Source of the DNA: Mucor racemosus
Lineage: Eukaryota; Mucoromycota; Mucoromycetes; Mucorales; Mucoraceae
DNA length: 64,000 bases
Assembly: GCA_027405735.1 (NCBI GenBank)
Contig: JAPEHQ010000002.1
Location: 3,112,501 to 3,176,500, forward strand
Reading direction: 5' to 3'
Part shown: positions 24,148-36,453 of the stretch, piece by piece
Layout: each line of letters starts with the position of its first letter
How positions within the stretch are numbered: position 1 is the first letter of the stretch
Made by a program: the position numbers and the translations under genes
The notes under the pieces: generated by a model
Database searches by the model: none
Told to the model about the DNA's origin: nothing
What the model saw: only the letters and a program-made list of their open reading frames with translations

Positions 24148-25239
24148 TGCATGATGATAAATAATAAATTGACGGAAGCCTATTCATACCTCTGGACATT
24201 ATTCGCAAGCTTTTACATATAAAGTATTTCTTGAGTGAAGAGCGATATGCCTTAAATAGTATTGTTTATGCAGTAATAATTATCCTGAAGTCCTTTTTTA
24301 AGGTTAAGTTAAAGTTGGTGATGACGAACCAATTTCTAACTGATGATGACTGAAGCAGAAACTGATAGAAATCCAAATATGATTAGCGATGTTGTTATTT
24401 GCTGAGCTCTTTGTTTTTTAATATACACAATGAATAGCTAGAAAATAAAGTTAAAACTAGATATATCTATTGAGTATGTTGTAGGTAAAAAAGATAATGA
24501 ATCCGTATCGAAATACATCAGGATTCAGGGTATTTATATGATTTGGAAGCGCGGATATAGAGTCTACAATACAGAGTGTATGAAAGAATGATTTTATAAT
24601 TTTGAAGAATTAGTTGATTACAACATGATGATATAATAGATTGGCCAGAGCAAGTTTAGTAGGATACAACCAAGTGAAGTATATAGAATATTCATGCTTG
24701 ACTAACTTTAGACAGTGAATGTTTATACAAATAGAATAGCTGAATTCCATTTCCAAGAACGAATTCATGATTGGCTCAACTGCAGGATCTCAGGCTATAC
24801 CGTTTGATCATAGACTATGATCTATCAGAATTAGGAGTTACCAAATTACCAACTTAGAACATCTGCCAAACCATGATTTTCAACATGCGAATCAAGCAAG
24901 GTTACATTTCATGACTCCAATATTACCACAGAAACATAACATATTATATCCATACACATTAATAATGATTTCTATTGTCACATCTAATGGACAGGGGTCC
25001 ATTAGGTCTTATCACACATCCCCAATTACTAAATAAACCCATATTTAAGTCATTCTAATAAACGGTACTTTTACGCTGATTTTAATTTATTACAAAGCCT
25101 CGATAAATCAGATTAAATGTAACATAACTAAATGAAATAAAATTGCAATACATTATTATCACCTCATACTCATTATTCTACGCTAATAATCATGTCTAAG
25201 TAACCCTTTGAGCACTTCTACTAGTAATGCATGTACCCA
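24148..25239. other. Non-coding region
   Basis: No gene, domain or repeat with a second copy was recognised, apart from a weak reverse-complement match of TACCGTTTATTRGAATGA (about 25060) to 22420. Confidence 0.35.
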
Positions 25240-26490
25240 GTCTAGTATATGTCCTAAACAAATTTGAATTTTCAAAAAAAAAAATTGATAGTTTCAATCT
25301 TCAAAATCGGAATATGACTTCTTTCTATACTTAACCTCATAATAAACATCCTTAAGATATACTTTAGACACTACTAAAAAGACGTTAATTGGTCGCATTA
25401 TGATGCTACCTATCCCTAAATTTATTTTATATCTCACGAAAGACTCAAAAACGCGTAAAATTCACTGCTTTTTCCTTGAAAACTGGGTCTCATTTTTCAT
25501 CCCTGCTCTACTTTTTGTTTTCACTAAATAACATCAAGAAAAGAATATATGCCAATGTACCTGAGATGCTCACCTGTAATCCAAAAACAAGTATCCGGAA
25601 ATATCCTACTTTTTACAGTTGGTATTAATTTTTCAGTGCTAAGGTTTCGGATTTTTTACGCGTATTTCACTGCTAATGGATTGAAAACTTTGAGGCTTCA
25701 TATCTCCAGAAAAAATTAAGCTATACTAACACTTTATAATAATAAAACTTACTTGTTTTAGCGTGTTCTATAACATATTGTAGTATAAAAAACTTCTGAG
25801 CACTTTTATTTTTTTTTCATTTTTTTTGGCATTTCTATAGTAGGTTTCAAAATATTGACTAAATTGAGCAGCATTGTCTTTGCATTCATGTCATTAAGAT
25901 CGTAAAGCTCTCTTGGACCCAATTTAGAGTTTTTTAAAATATTGATTTTTCGTGGAGATATCTTAAAAAATGTGTACAAAAAGGTACCTCCATTTCTAGC
26001 TTCCATTTTTCCCTTATAAACCCTCATCCCAAATTCTGAATCTGAAAAAAAATTGACAAAAATCTCGTTTTCTCTACGAAAAATGCAGCTAGAAAACTTT
26101 ACAGTAGCTTGATCGATAGATGATGTTTATGCGCATTATTTCAATTAGTTATATTTTAAATATGCTTATAAAAAGTGATGTGTATCTTCAAAAAACCTCC
26201 AAAATTTGAATTGCATTTCACGCAAAATTTAATGTGAAATGTTTGTCTGATTTTTGTTTGGATGTATGCAAAATCCAAAACTCTACAAAGGTTATTTAGT
26301 ATGCTAGGTCGACTTACTTTGCAGTTCATGATCAATTAAATGATTTTATTTTTTTCATCATTTTTTGTCCATTTCTTAAAATAAATTTTGGAACCCCGTT
26401 AAATTAGATTTTAAGCTTTGAGAATAACTATTTTTTGATTATCTCGACGAAAAATCAGTATTTTTTGCTAAAACAAAAAATACAGAGTAG
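25240..26490 (+). repeat. Unclassified dispersed repeat Y, copy B
   Basis: The longest copy of Y in the window, clearly colinear with copies A and C; the stretch 26110-26250 is almost identical to 21930-22060. No termini were identified. Confidence 0.75.
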
Positions 26491-29400
26491 CTTTGAGTTG
26501 GATATATTCTGTGAATATAAAGTAATGCATTAAAATGACAAATCTACTTTGACAGAGGTTATGTTTCTCCTCTTTCTATAGTTTTGCTATGAAAAGGTTT
26601 ACCATGTGGTGTGAAACATTGGGTTATCACAGTAAATACGAATGAATGTATAGATCTGAAGGTTTTTGTTTGCGATATTAAGCAGCTTGAACCTTATATA
26701 ATAGTGTTAACGGATGCTTATATATTACATGACATTTCTAGGAAAATACAGATTTTAACGAGATTGAGAGTTTATGGATACATGAAACCTTATTTATAGA
26801 AAGAACAATAATAAAGACTAGTAACATTTATTATAGAGAGCGCAGGCTTTATTACTAGAAAAACTAATGGTAAAAGAAAGAACTAAAAGCTTTTAGGCCT
26901 TGGTTTAAAAGACTACTTACAAGAATTGCATTTCAATACGAAGTAGAAATGAAATTGGCTCCAAAGTTGGCTATTTAATATCCTAATTTTTGTAAATCAC
27001 ACTTTGAGGCTGCTTTTGTCGTTTGTAAGGTAGAGTAAAAGATAATGATATTTTCAGAGTATAGATGCATCAGATAGGAACTAATAAAACTGTATTGCAT
27101 AGCACAAACTCAGTAGACTTTTATTATCCCAAGATATTTGTAGATAAATTTATTGACAATTGTATGAGTGAGCTCAATATTTTAATGTGGTACATTATAT
27201 TGTAGTTTCGTTTCAAAAGATGGTATTTTTATTATTTGATGTATAAAAAAATATTTAGTGAGAGTAGGCTTCGAAAACTACTATACGGCTCAATGAATCT
27301 AACACTATCAATACACAAATACAATTCGTAACATCGTTTATATTTTGGCACAGTTTACGCTTTCAGAATTAATGGAATCTATCATGCCCTTCTAAAAAGT
27401 GTTGTGCATTTATTGATATTTATTATACTCAAGCAAAACAAAGAATAAAGGCGCTGTTTTGACATATTTACAAACATGATCATAAGTAATATTTGTTAAC
27501 CTAAACAAGTTTTTACATTTGAAGAAACTCTTTGAATCTAGACTTTGAGACTCATCAAAATAAAAACATATGTTGTTACCAATGTGTTGGTTGTGAGGGA
27601 AAAAAGAGGGGGAAGGAGGAGGATCAAGTTTTAACAAATTGTACATATTAATTTATGTTTTCGTATTTACAAAGAATAGGCCAACTTTTTTTTAAAAAAC
27701 AGAGAAGTATTTCTGCACGAGAATGGAAATCTATTTTGTTTTGCATCATTTTATAGTGTACATGTTGTGAATAATTAAGATATACATAAGCATAACGAGA
27801 TTTAGGCTAATATAAACTGTGATACAAAGATTATGGTTACATATGCATACACATATATACAAAATTGAAGAATGACGCCATGCATATTTCTTTATCCTGA
27901 GCTTATGCTCGAAACCAATACAATGGATTGCAATCTTGGAATACTAATATTATAAAGAAGAAATTACATCATTCTTATTATTTTTTGTATTATTAAAATT
28001 AGCATTTTATTTTATATATAAATCACATTATCTTTGTGTATTGTAATAATAATATACTGAATAGCTTGGCAAAAGAGACCAAATAACGGAACTTGTTTCT
28101 TTGCTAACAGAAATAGTTAAGAAAACCTTGGAAATGCTGTGTATGATATACACACAAATGGTGTTACTTCTCTGTTGTTTTAATAGTATAAAAAGTCATT
28201 GCATATTACCTACACTGCTACCACCTTTTTTTTCTTTTACTCATATGATTTTATCCGGTTTTGGCCCAGTTTTTTCGTTTAGTAAAAAATAATTATAATA
28301 TTAACAATGTCTTGATGTAGTTTTACAAATATACATTGCAACTAGTATCAATTTCCCACGTAATACCAAAAAAAAAAAAAAAGATTATTGCACCATTTAA
28401 TTATCTTGTATTTTTAGTTATAGTGTTACATTTGTCATGCAGATATGGTTCCATTCATGTTCGCATGGCCAAAACGAGGAAACTGGATTAAACTTTTTGA
28501 TTAATATTTAGAGTTGACACACTGTTGTTATTGTCGGAAAGTGCTCCTTGGTTTCGTACAACCTCAAATGCTAAAAATAATCTCGATTTGTCAATAGATG
28601 TAACAGCATATGAATAAAAAGCAATACTGTGTAAAGTCGATAGGATCAGACCGAGTAAAAAAAAAAAAAAAAAAAAAAAGAAGCAATTTTAGTTACTCTC
28701 TTTTTTTTTTTTTTTTTTTTTTTTTTGTTGTTGTTAGGTCAACTGCTTAAGGTCCCAAATAAATATTGACATTTAAGAAACCGTGCACAAACAAAAATAA
28801 AAATAAATTAAGAGGGCTCGAATAAAGAGTCTTTCACAGTTCAATTTAAATCGGGCATCAGACTATCATTTAGAGATTCTTTTTTTTCTGGAACGAAGAG
28901 AAATAACGTACGAATCATAGTTGTCCGATTTAGATCGTAAATACGAAATCAAGCAATTATGGCAATTAAATACACATTATTTCAACGGGATGTACTTTTC
29001 AGGTCCTAATTTAAACAATTCCATTTTTTTTCTGGTTATATGTTACTCAAAACAAGTAGAAATGTGATTTTTGATAATAGTAGTAACTGATTGGCATACC
29101 AAGAAAATTGTTTCTGTATCTGTTTTTAGGAAATTCAGGTACACAAAATTACATAAAAACGTCATGAAGAGAAACATCCCCTCCCCCCCCTTTAATCCTC
29201 ATGACCCCGTTGTCGTCATTAAGTTATATACTATACATGAAATTACTAATGCCCGCTACTTGTCAAAAAAAAAAAAGGAGCTTCGGGTACACAGAAATTT
29301 CCATTATTTATACGATTACATGATACAACTGATAGGAAAACTATTGGGTATATTAATAGTCTAAATGTTTGTTATTTTCAACCCTTATCTTGGTTTAGTA

Positions 29401-30000
29401 CAGTTTTCATTACAAGATGGAAAGAGATGAAGATGCTGGTTGTCTGTTTATTTGAATAATGTTGTTTTTTGTTGTTGTATATGTAATTAGGTTCATGAAG
29501 GTACCACGCTTCGTGAGGCTGTACATTCTAGACAATTTTGTCTTCTTCTGAATGATATTGTATATGGGCTTAGTGTGAAAGAAGAATCATGTATAAAATG
29601 ATTCGTGTCTTTTTTTTCATTCCGATTTGTAACTTGTATTACTAAATATCACATACGTATTGCTATTGAGCTTATGCCAACCCATCATCATGATTTACAT
29701 GCTTGTATATATGTCTCGTAATTGCCTATAACAGAAAGAATATTTATTAGAGAGCTAATAATATCGGTTTATATTAAAGCGTGCATCAAGTAATTATGAA
29801 TCAGGTCATACAAATAGGTACAGGTACATCAAAGGTAACTCAAGATGTACCCTTAGTAAAATTAGTGAGTCTAACAATCATAATAAAGGCGAAGTTAATT
29901 TTTTATTTACATACACACACACATACACGCATATTATACATAGATCTGCGCAATTTTTATTATTAGTCAAATGTACATTATACAATTAGTCATTATTTAT
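26491..30000. other. 3.5 kb without a supported gene
   Basis: Contains a poly(A)/poly(T) inverted pair at 28657-28726, a C-run near 29180 and poly(A) tracts. Three stretches look exon-like but could not be joined to a gene: 28445-28504, 28537-28618 and 29491-29601 (all +, each ending in a stop). The last is preceded by a good acceptor (TGTAATTAG). Open frames elsewhere are AT-rich and featureless. Confidence 0.35.
28657..28726. repeat. Inverted poly(A)/poly(T) pair
   Basis: A run of about 22 A, a spacer of about 20 nt (GAAGCAATTTTAGTTACTCT), then a run of about 25 T. Could form a long A-T hairpin. Confidence 0.8.
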
Positions 30001-31396
30001 TTATTTTCTTTGTTTAAATCTGCCTCTGTTGTTGTTGTTGCTGCTGCTGCTGCTGCTGCTGTTGCTGCGAGGACTCCAATGTCTAGTCCATTCACTTGTT
30101 TCAATCAACAAATTTCTAGCATCCGACACTCGCTTGAATAGTTCACGATAAGGAACGCCTTCTTGGCCAATAGACCAACGATCTAGACTTTCATCAGCAA
30201 CATCTGTTTCATCCCAAACAACTTGGTTGTTTTGTTGAGGTAATGCTGGTTTCAAAATTGCCATTTGACGACGAATAGATGTGATTAGAACATTACAAAT
30301 TGCAATGTAAAATTTTCTGCATGTTCTGGATGCCCTCACCAAGGAAGGAACATCGTTGGAAAGACAATCAAGAATAATTTCTAATACTTCTGATGGTAAA
30401 TCATCTAATCGATTAATAATGCTTTGGTTGAAATCTATATCGTTCATCGGTTCATTATAATCAGAAGAAATAACGATTGATTCATCGCTCTCATTTCCTA
30501 CTAACAGAGGAGGAGGAGATCTTTTTGTTGGTGATTTAGATAAATGTTGAGCAGTTAATGGTCGAGTTAAATTAATCCAGTTGGAAGCCATTTTCCCTTG
30601 CTGACATTTGATAGTTTTTCTCTTTAATTGATTCATGATTTCATGTGCATCTCGAAGACAAACTATGCCGTTCATCTCTTGTTTACATCGAGCTTCCACT
30701 AAACGTTTTAATAAATACTGATGAAAATATTGGCCGGGACCACGACCGATATAGACAGAATCTACGGCTAAACTATTGGCTGCTACTTGCAACATGGCAG
30801 GCATGAATTCTGTATCAGACAAGTGAACTTTAAGTGCTTTAACTAGTTCGACAGCACCGCCTTCTGTTGATATGAACGGGTAATCCAAAAAAGGCGTTTT
30901 CTCTTGTATTTGGCCCACCTGTGCATTTGTACCCGGACAAAGAACAAGGAAATATGCATCATGTTTTAAGAGTAGCCTAAAAAACTTGTTTTCTATTTGT
31001 GAGTGATATTGTATGGGGTTAATTCTTTTAGTTGTAGTATTACTCTTTTTCTATCTGAATCAATGGTAAATTCTTGATGCGTAAATGGATCTATATAGTC
31101 ATTACAATCAGGGTCCAAACCATACATGTTTAATATTTTCAATAATTGAGGACAAGCAGGACATGTTGTGTTTTTTAGTGTAATCAAAATCAGATGAAAG
31201 TTTGAAGCAAGTTGATTCACGTCCACTCGGTTGCCCTATTTATGTAATATGTGAGCTGATTTTTTGCATAATAAAAATAGACTTTTTATTCTTGTTTCTT
31301 TACTCGAACATCTAACAAATCCATTTGAGGAAACGCCCTTGGCGTTATTGTCATTGTTTGGAACACGTCGTCGTTATAAAACGCTGTATCTTCCAT
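30001..31396 (-). CDS. F-box protein, apparent frameshift
   Basis: Exon 1 31396-31304 (MEDTAFYNDD...), 68-nt GT-AG intron, exon 2 from 31235 to the stop at 30001. Exon 2 is open in one frame to a stop at 30995-30993 and in another from about 31060 down to 30001; a single-base change near 31000-31060 (for example in the GGGG run at 31015) would join them into about 442 aa. The F-box sits in the C-terminal half, LDDLPSEVLEIILDCL ... RASRTCRKFY, and would bind Skp1 in an SCF ubiquitin ligase. The N-terminal region (PFTHQEFTID, FRLLLKHDAYFLVLCPG) is not a substrate-binding repeat that I recognise. The C-terminus is poly-Ser/Asn from a CAG/CTG tract. Either a sequencing error or a recent frameshift. 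Confidence 0.7.
30038..30067. repeat. Coding (CTG)n/(CAG)n tract
   Basis: GTTGTTGTTGTTGCTGCTGC-type run that encodes the Ser/Asn-rich C-terminus of the F-box protein on the minus strand. Confidence 0.8.
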
Positions 31397-31587
31397 ACCA
31401 AATAGCAGCTTGAGTTTATAGGGAAAAAAAGAAAAAGTGGTATTATTGAAAAGAGAAAGAAATAATAATTGAAAAATAGCCCTAGTCGCATTTCCATTGG
31501 CCATATACACCCACATTTGAAATTAGTTTCAACAAAAAAGAGTACTGGATTAAAAGGCATAAATTTATTGAGATTTTACATATACAG

Positions 31588-31628
<41 letters not shown>
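31588..31628. repeat. (TG)n microsatellite
   Basis: About 20 TG units upstream of the F-box gene. Explains the poly-(His-Thr) open frame on the minus strand. Confidence 0.95.
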
Positions 31629-31631
<3 letters not shown>

Positions 31632-32278
31632 TATTTGCGTATAATTAGATGTACATTCATCAATATTCTTTAACAAACGTTTGCTAATCAAAAGAAATTA
31701 TAAAGAATGTCGAAAGAATAATGAGGAAAGTTTCTTCTATTTTAGCTCTATCATTATGCTTGTTGGTTACATCAAAATTTGTTGGAATTTTTTTTAGACT
31801 TTTGTAGACTTGAATCAAAGCAAATGAGTGGCATAAACGATTTTTTTGGTGGGGGAATAATCTGGGGAATAATGGTAGTAACAAAGATTTTTTCAATGTT
31901 AAAATAGATACAATGATAATAAATAAAACTGTGGTAATGACAGAACCAAAGAACCAGTATTGGAGGGATTAAAAAGAGGGTAAAGAAAAAAACGGCGTCA
32001 TTTACAAGAGAAAGAAGAAGAAAGAAAACTGGATAAACGAAGCAGAAAAGCAGACTGGGAAAAAGGAAGCAAATAAACTAATAATAATAATAATAATAAT
32101 ACTAAAAGGCATATATGTATATATGTATATATGTAACAGAAGGGATGGAATTATAATGAAGGGTGTTGTTTCTTTTTTTCTTTTTTTCTTGTTTTTTATC
32201 GTTTTTTTTGTGATATTTTTTGGTGCATTTTTTTTTTTTTTTTTTTTTGATCTGCAAAAGGAAAAGATAAAAGAAAAA
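31629..32278. other. Intergenic region
   Basis: AT-rich with an (AAT)n tract (about 32078-32101), a TATATG repeat (32112-32133) and a poly(T) run (about 32230-32248). No gene. Confidence 0.5.
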
Positions 32279-32886
32279 CTAATTCAACAAATGTTGAACA
32301 GTCAAACATAATGGTCGAGTTTTCTTCGGTTTTAATAAACGATAGCTTGTTTCCATAGTTGGCGAAAGGCATCTGGTAGGAGAAGATGATGGCGAAGAAA
32401 ATTCAGACAAAGACGATGACGATGACGATGAAGAAGGCGAAGTTGAGCCATAACACATGGAAGGAAACGTATTGTAATTTGCATGTCCTTCGTAAATGGC
32501 ATTTGATTTCTGGATCAATTTTTCAACATATTCTCTTCTTTCTTGAGATGTAAGACGACGTCTAATGTTGGAAGGTCTGTGAACACGTAGATGCCTTCTC
32601 AAATTACTGATAACTGCAAACCTGCGGCCACATCCAGGCCTATTTAGAAATTAGTTTTTATTACAAGAGACAGTATAATAGAGTCTTACATGTCGCAGCC
32701 ATGTGGTTTTTCCCCTGTATGAGTGTAAATATGAGTTTGTAATGCACTGGGGCGAGTAAAATACTTTGAACACAAATGACAATCATATTTCTTTCGATTT
32801 GACTTAGATTTAGTCAATGAAGTAATGAAAACTGGTTCATTTTCATCAAAAGATTCATTCTGACGCTGGTCAAATGTTAAAGCCAT
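32279..32886 (-). CDS. Small C2H2 zinc-finger protein (two fingers)
   Basis: Exon 1 32886-32690, 50-nt GT-AG intron (32689-32640), exon 2 32639-32279, giving 185 aa. Two adjacent fingers: YDCHLCSKYFTRPSALQTHI (C-x2-C-x12-H-x3-H) joined by the canonical linker HTGEKP to HGCDMPGCGRRFAVISNLRRH (C-x4-C finger). The intron lies inside the second finger between its two cysteines, and splicing restores it. The fingers occupy about residues 34-90. The remainder has a basic helix (RRRLTSQERREYVEKLIQK) and a Ser-rich tail, possibly a regulatory region. It is probably a DNA-binding transcription factor of the nucleus. The poly(A) run at 32928-32951 lies in its leader. Confidence 0.85.
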
Positions 32887-35800
32887 GTTTAATTTTTTGT
32901 TGATATAAATAATTTCAAAATAAAGGGGAAAAAAAAAAAAAAAAAAAAAAAGAAAAGTAAAAGAAAAGTAAAAGAATATTAGTTGAAATTTGCAGTTTTT
33001 ATACATCAAGAAAAGGGGGTTTTAAGAGATCGATCGCATATAATAATTTTGGTTTTACTTGTAACATGGAAGAAACAGAAAAGATAATACAAAAAATTGT
33101 AACATCAACAAATCATATTAGGCTACAACTTTAGTGATTTTATTATATAAACTAACATTTTTTATCTTTAAACCTTCTCCAAACTTTATCCTTATTTGTA
33201 TTACGTATCGAATTTTATTAAGAGAAGAGGGGGGAGGGGATGGGGGAGGAGAGAGATAATCAAATGTCAAAGGTCCACTTTAGGCATTGAATACTAAAAA
33301 GACATTTGCAAAAGACCAGTATCGTTTTAATGCTGTAAAATAGCAAGAAAGAAAGAAATCAAATGACATGTCAAAATTGACAGCACTATTTACAAAAAGT
33401 CCTTGAATGCAATAGCCATGTTTATCGTTTATCACCGAGACAAACCTTTTTCGTTGCCTTCCCCCTTTTTTTTTTCTATGTGTGTATCGATCCTATGATT
33501 GTCCTACATGAACAAAATCTTGCTTCTGTTTTTTTTCCGATCTTTTATTACACTTTGGAAAATTAGTCAACAAGGAATTGAGCTTAAAGTAATGCAACCA
33601 GAACAAAACAACAACAACCACAATAAAGATTAAACTGATTATTACATTCTTTTTTCTCAAGGATGCTGCTTGCATGTTTGCAACAAATAGTAATACAAAC
33701 TCAATTATGCCATGTATACCGTTTGTTTCCGTGTGAATTCAATATCTTTACAATTTTATTGCTTTTTTTTCTTCTTTTTTATCAACATTAAATCGTATTT
33801 GACTATATTAATACTAAAATGCACATTTTATAAATAAAAAATCAAATAAATAAACAATTCAGTAATGTACATTAAAAAGACTTTTTGTTTTATTGTTTAT
33901 TATCTTCTTATTGGATATACAGCTTATTTGTTTGCTTTATATATAGATGTGTATAAATTTATTTAGCTGAGATGCTATATAGAAACTATGCAAAGCCACT
34001 GTATTGAGCATATTTAACGAATGCATATATCTATATCATATGGATAAAGCTACAGCTGTATTGCTTTCTAAAAAAAAATCACTGGTAGCATACAAAAATA
34101 TGAAATATGCAACAACAACAAATAATAATATGATCGAAAATTTTGCTTTTTTAGTTCTTGAAGTAATGAGAAGGTTGGGGGGGGGGGAAAGGAGAAGGTG
34201 TGGAAGGTACAAAAATAAGTGATACAAATGTGTTCCCAATGGATTGTGTGTATGGCTTCCAGAGTGATTAAACTTTAATGGAACTGAATGCATTTATACA
34301 GTCAGAAAATCCAATGATAAATTACATTTAATATCAGGTCTATGTAAATATGCGGTTAGTGTAATTGACTGTCACTAACTATACTAAACTTCTACTGCTG
34401 CTGTTGCTACTGCTACTGCTGTTGCTATTAACGTGTGTGAATAATCAGAATAACACTAAGATGCCATTTTACTTTATAATCATTTCGGCTATACCTCCGA
34501 CAGGGTCCTTCTTAAAATCTCGTTTTTTTTTTTGGAATTAGACGCAATCCAGAGAGAGAGAGAGCGTGTGTGCACAATTGTGATTCAGAGATGAAAGGTT
34601 CCCGGTAACTCGTTTTTTCCTCCAATAACATCACTTCAGGTACGCAAACTACTTAAACAAGATAATGATATCTCTAGAAAGGTTTCAGCTAATCCAAACA
34701 AGGTGAATGCCAGCTGATACGATACACCCCATAATGTATACACACACACACATATATATATATGTATATATATATTTATAACGTAGTATTAGCATTACAT
34801 TCGACATTTGAACAGTCTATATTCTTATTGTAGTACCAAGATTTATACGATTTTATCTGTAACCATGTAGTATATGTACCTGATTTAAATCACCTTCAGG
34901 TTGTACATTATTATCCAGTTCTTTTGGTTGTCCTAATTTATTATATAATTATATACATGTATATACGACATTATATCATGAGGCAATTTGTTTTTTATCA
35001 TATGATAATAAACAAAATGCGCATCGAAATAAAATGTATAAAAGCACGAAGATTGCTAGCCCCAGAAAAAATCGCTGCAAAAAGAAACCGCTCGTTTTCT
35101 TTTCGCCGAGACCGAGAAAACTATTAATATTATGAGTTATTCCGTTTTATTTTAGAAACGGAACGCTCTCCTTTTCCCTTGATCAAGAAAATGGTTACTC
35201 AAGTGATGTCATGTAAAACATGGGCGAAAAGAATAATAACATATCTTTTTATTTCAATTATCCGGTTACTACTACTATTGTAGTTCAAAGTAGCAAGAAT
35301 ATCAGCAAATGCAAGAAAAAGTATAAAAGAAAAAGGTACATTTGATCTTGCAGTCTTATATAAGGAACGCTCGAGCCTCTCATCTTCTTTTCTCCTTTAC
35401 CTCTCCGCTCTGCTTGCTATTCTGAACATTAAAATACCTATTAATGGACCGTGCAATTTAGAATCTTTTTGATTCTTGTCAAAATATTTCGCATACACAC
35501 ACACACGCACACACACACACACAAAAGAACAGGCAAAAAAGAAAGCTTGGACAGAAGAGGCAATAATTTAAAAATAATATCGATCTCATTTATTTTGATT
35601 GGGATAATGTAGGTGTACTTGTTCTGTACAAATTTAAAGTGCGCATCAAGAGATTCTTAGCTATAATACACAAATCAGTAGTAATTTTTTATGTATTTTC
35701 TATGCATAGAATGTTGACAAGAAGAAGATTTAATCACCTAATAAATTCTATGCAGAGTTCATGATTTACAAAGAAGCTTGCTGATAATGGAAAGGATTTT

Positions 35801-36453
35801 CATGTTATCTGATCGTCATAATCGAGAAATAAAGTCAAGGACTTCAAATCTTGAAACGCTTACAATTATAAATCAAATAATTCGGGGCATCTGAAACATT
35901 TATCGACAAAATTAGAGTTTCGTGATCTGCAGGTACACATATCCATATTTGGAAATAATAGCGGTAAATTATGGATATTGGCAGTTTATATAGTTGGCAA
36001 GCTAGAATATGTTTCTAAACTAACCTCCTGACTCCTTTGATTTGAGCCCTTACCCTAATTATAAAAATAGTCGGTAAGTTTAGTACGAGTGCTACTTGTT
36101 TTATTTTTGCCACAAATCAATAAATCAAGGAGTGTGGGGAGGGGAAGGGGAGGCGGTTTACGGAAGGTTACTATATCGTGAATTCTGCATGATCGTTCAA
36201 TTACCAAAAAGTAATATGTATTTGTTTCACCAAAAAACGCCTTTTCTTTTATTATTCTATTTGTTGTGATATACCATACGATTAACATCGTTTATCGTTA
36301 AATATAGACTTTCACTAAATTTACCAAAATACTCAATAGACGGTTATTGCTTCTGAAGCCATGGCATTGTACAAAAATAAACTATCAGATCATTTGCTTT
36401 ATTATTACTATTTTTAAACGAATGTATGATATAAATTTTACATCTCATCAGCA
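32887..36453. other. 3.5 kb intergenic region rich in simple repeats
   Basis: Contains a purine run (33220-33260), a G run (34178-34186), (CTG)-like trinucleotides (34391-34428), an AG tract (34550-34565), CA/TA tracts (34739-34780), an (AC)n tract (35493-35522) and a TATA-like TTATATAAGG followed by CT-rich DNA (35355-35410) that looks like a promoter without a following gene. Open frames here are short and unrecognised. Confidence 0.45.

Noticed and set aside
21647..26027. Conserved minus-strand frame (MRVYKGKM...KINILK) in repeat Y copies A and B
   Set aside because: Substitutions between the copies are mostly amino-acid changing and copies C and D carry stops in this frame, so it behaves as non-coding repeat.
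31482..31691. His-Thr repeat ORF
   Set aside because: Direct translation of the (TG)n microsatellite.
34391..34428. CTG/CAG-like trinucleotide run as a coding exon
   Set aside because: No open frame extends from it with splice support.
35360..35450. TATA box and CT-rich leader suggesting a plus-strand gene
   Set aside because: The ATG at 35443 is followed by a stop after four codons and no downstream exon could be found.
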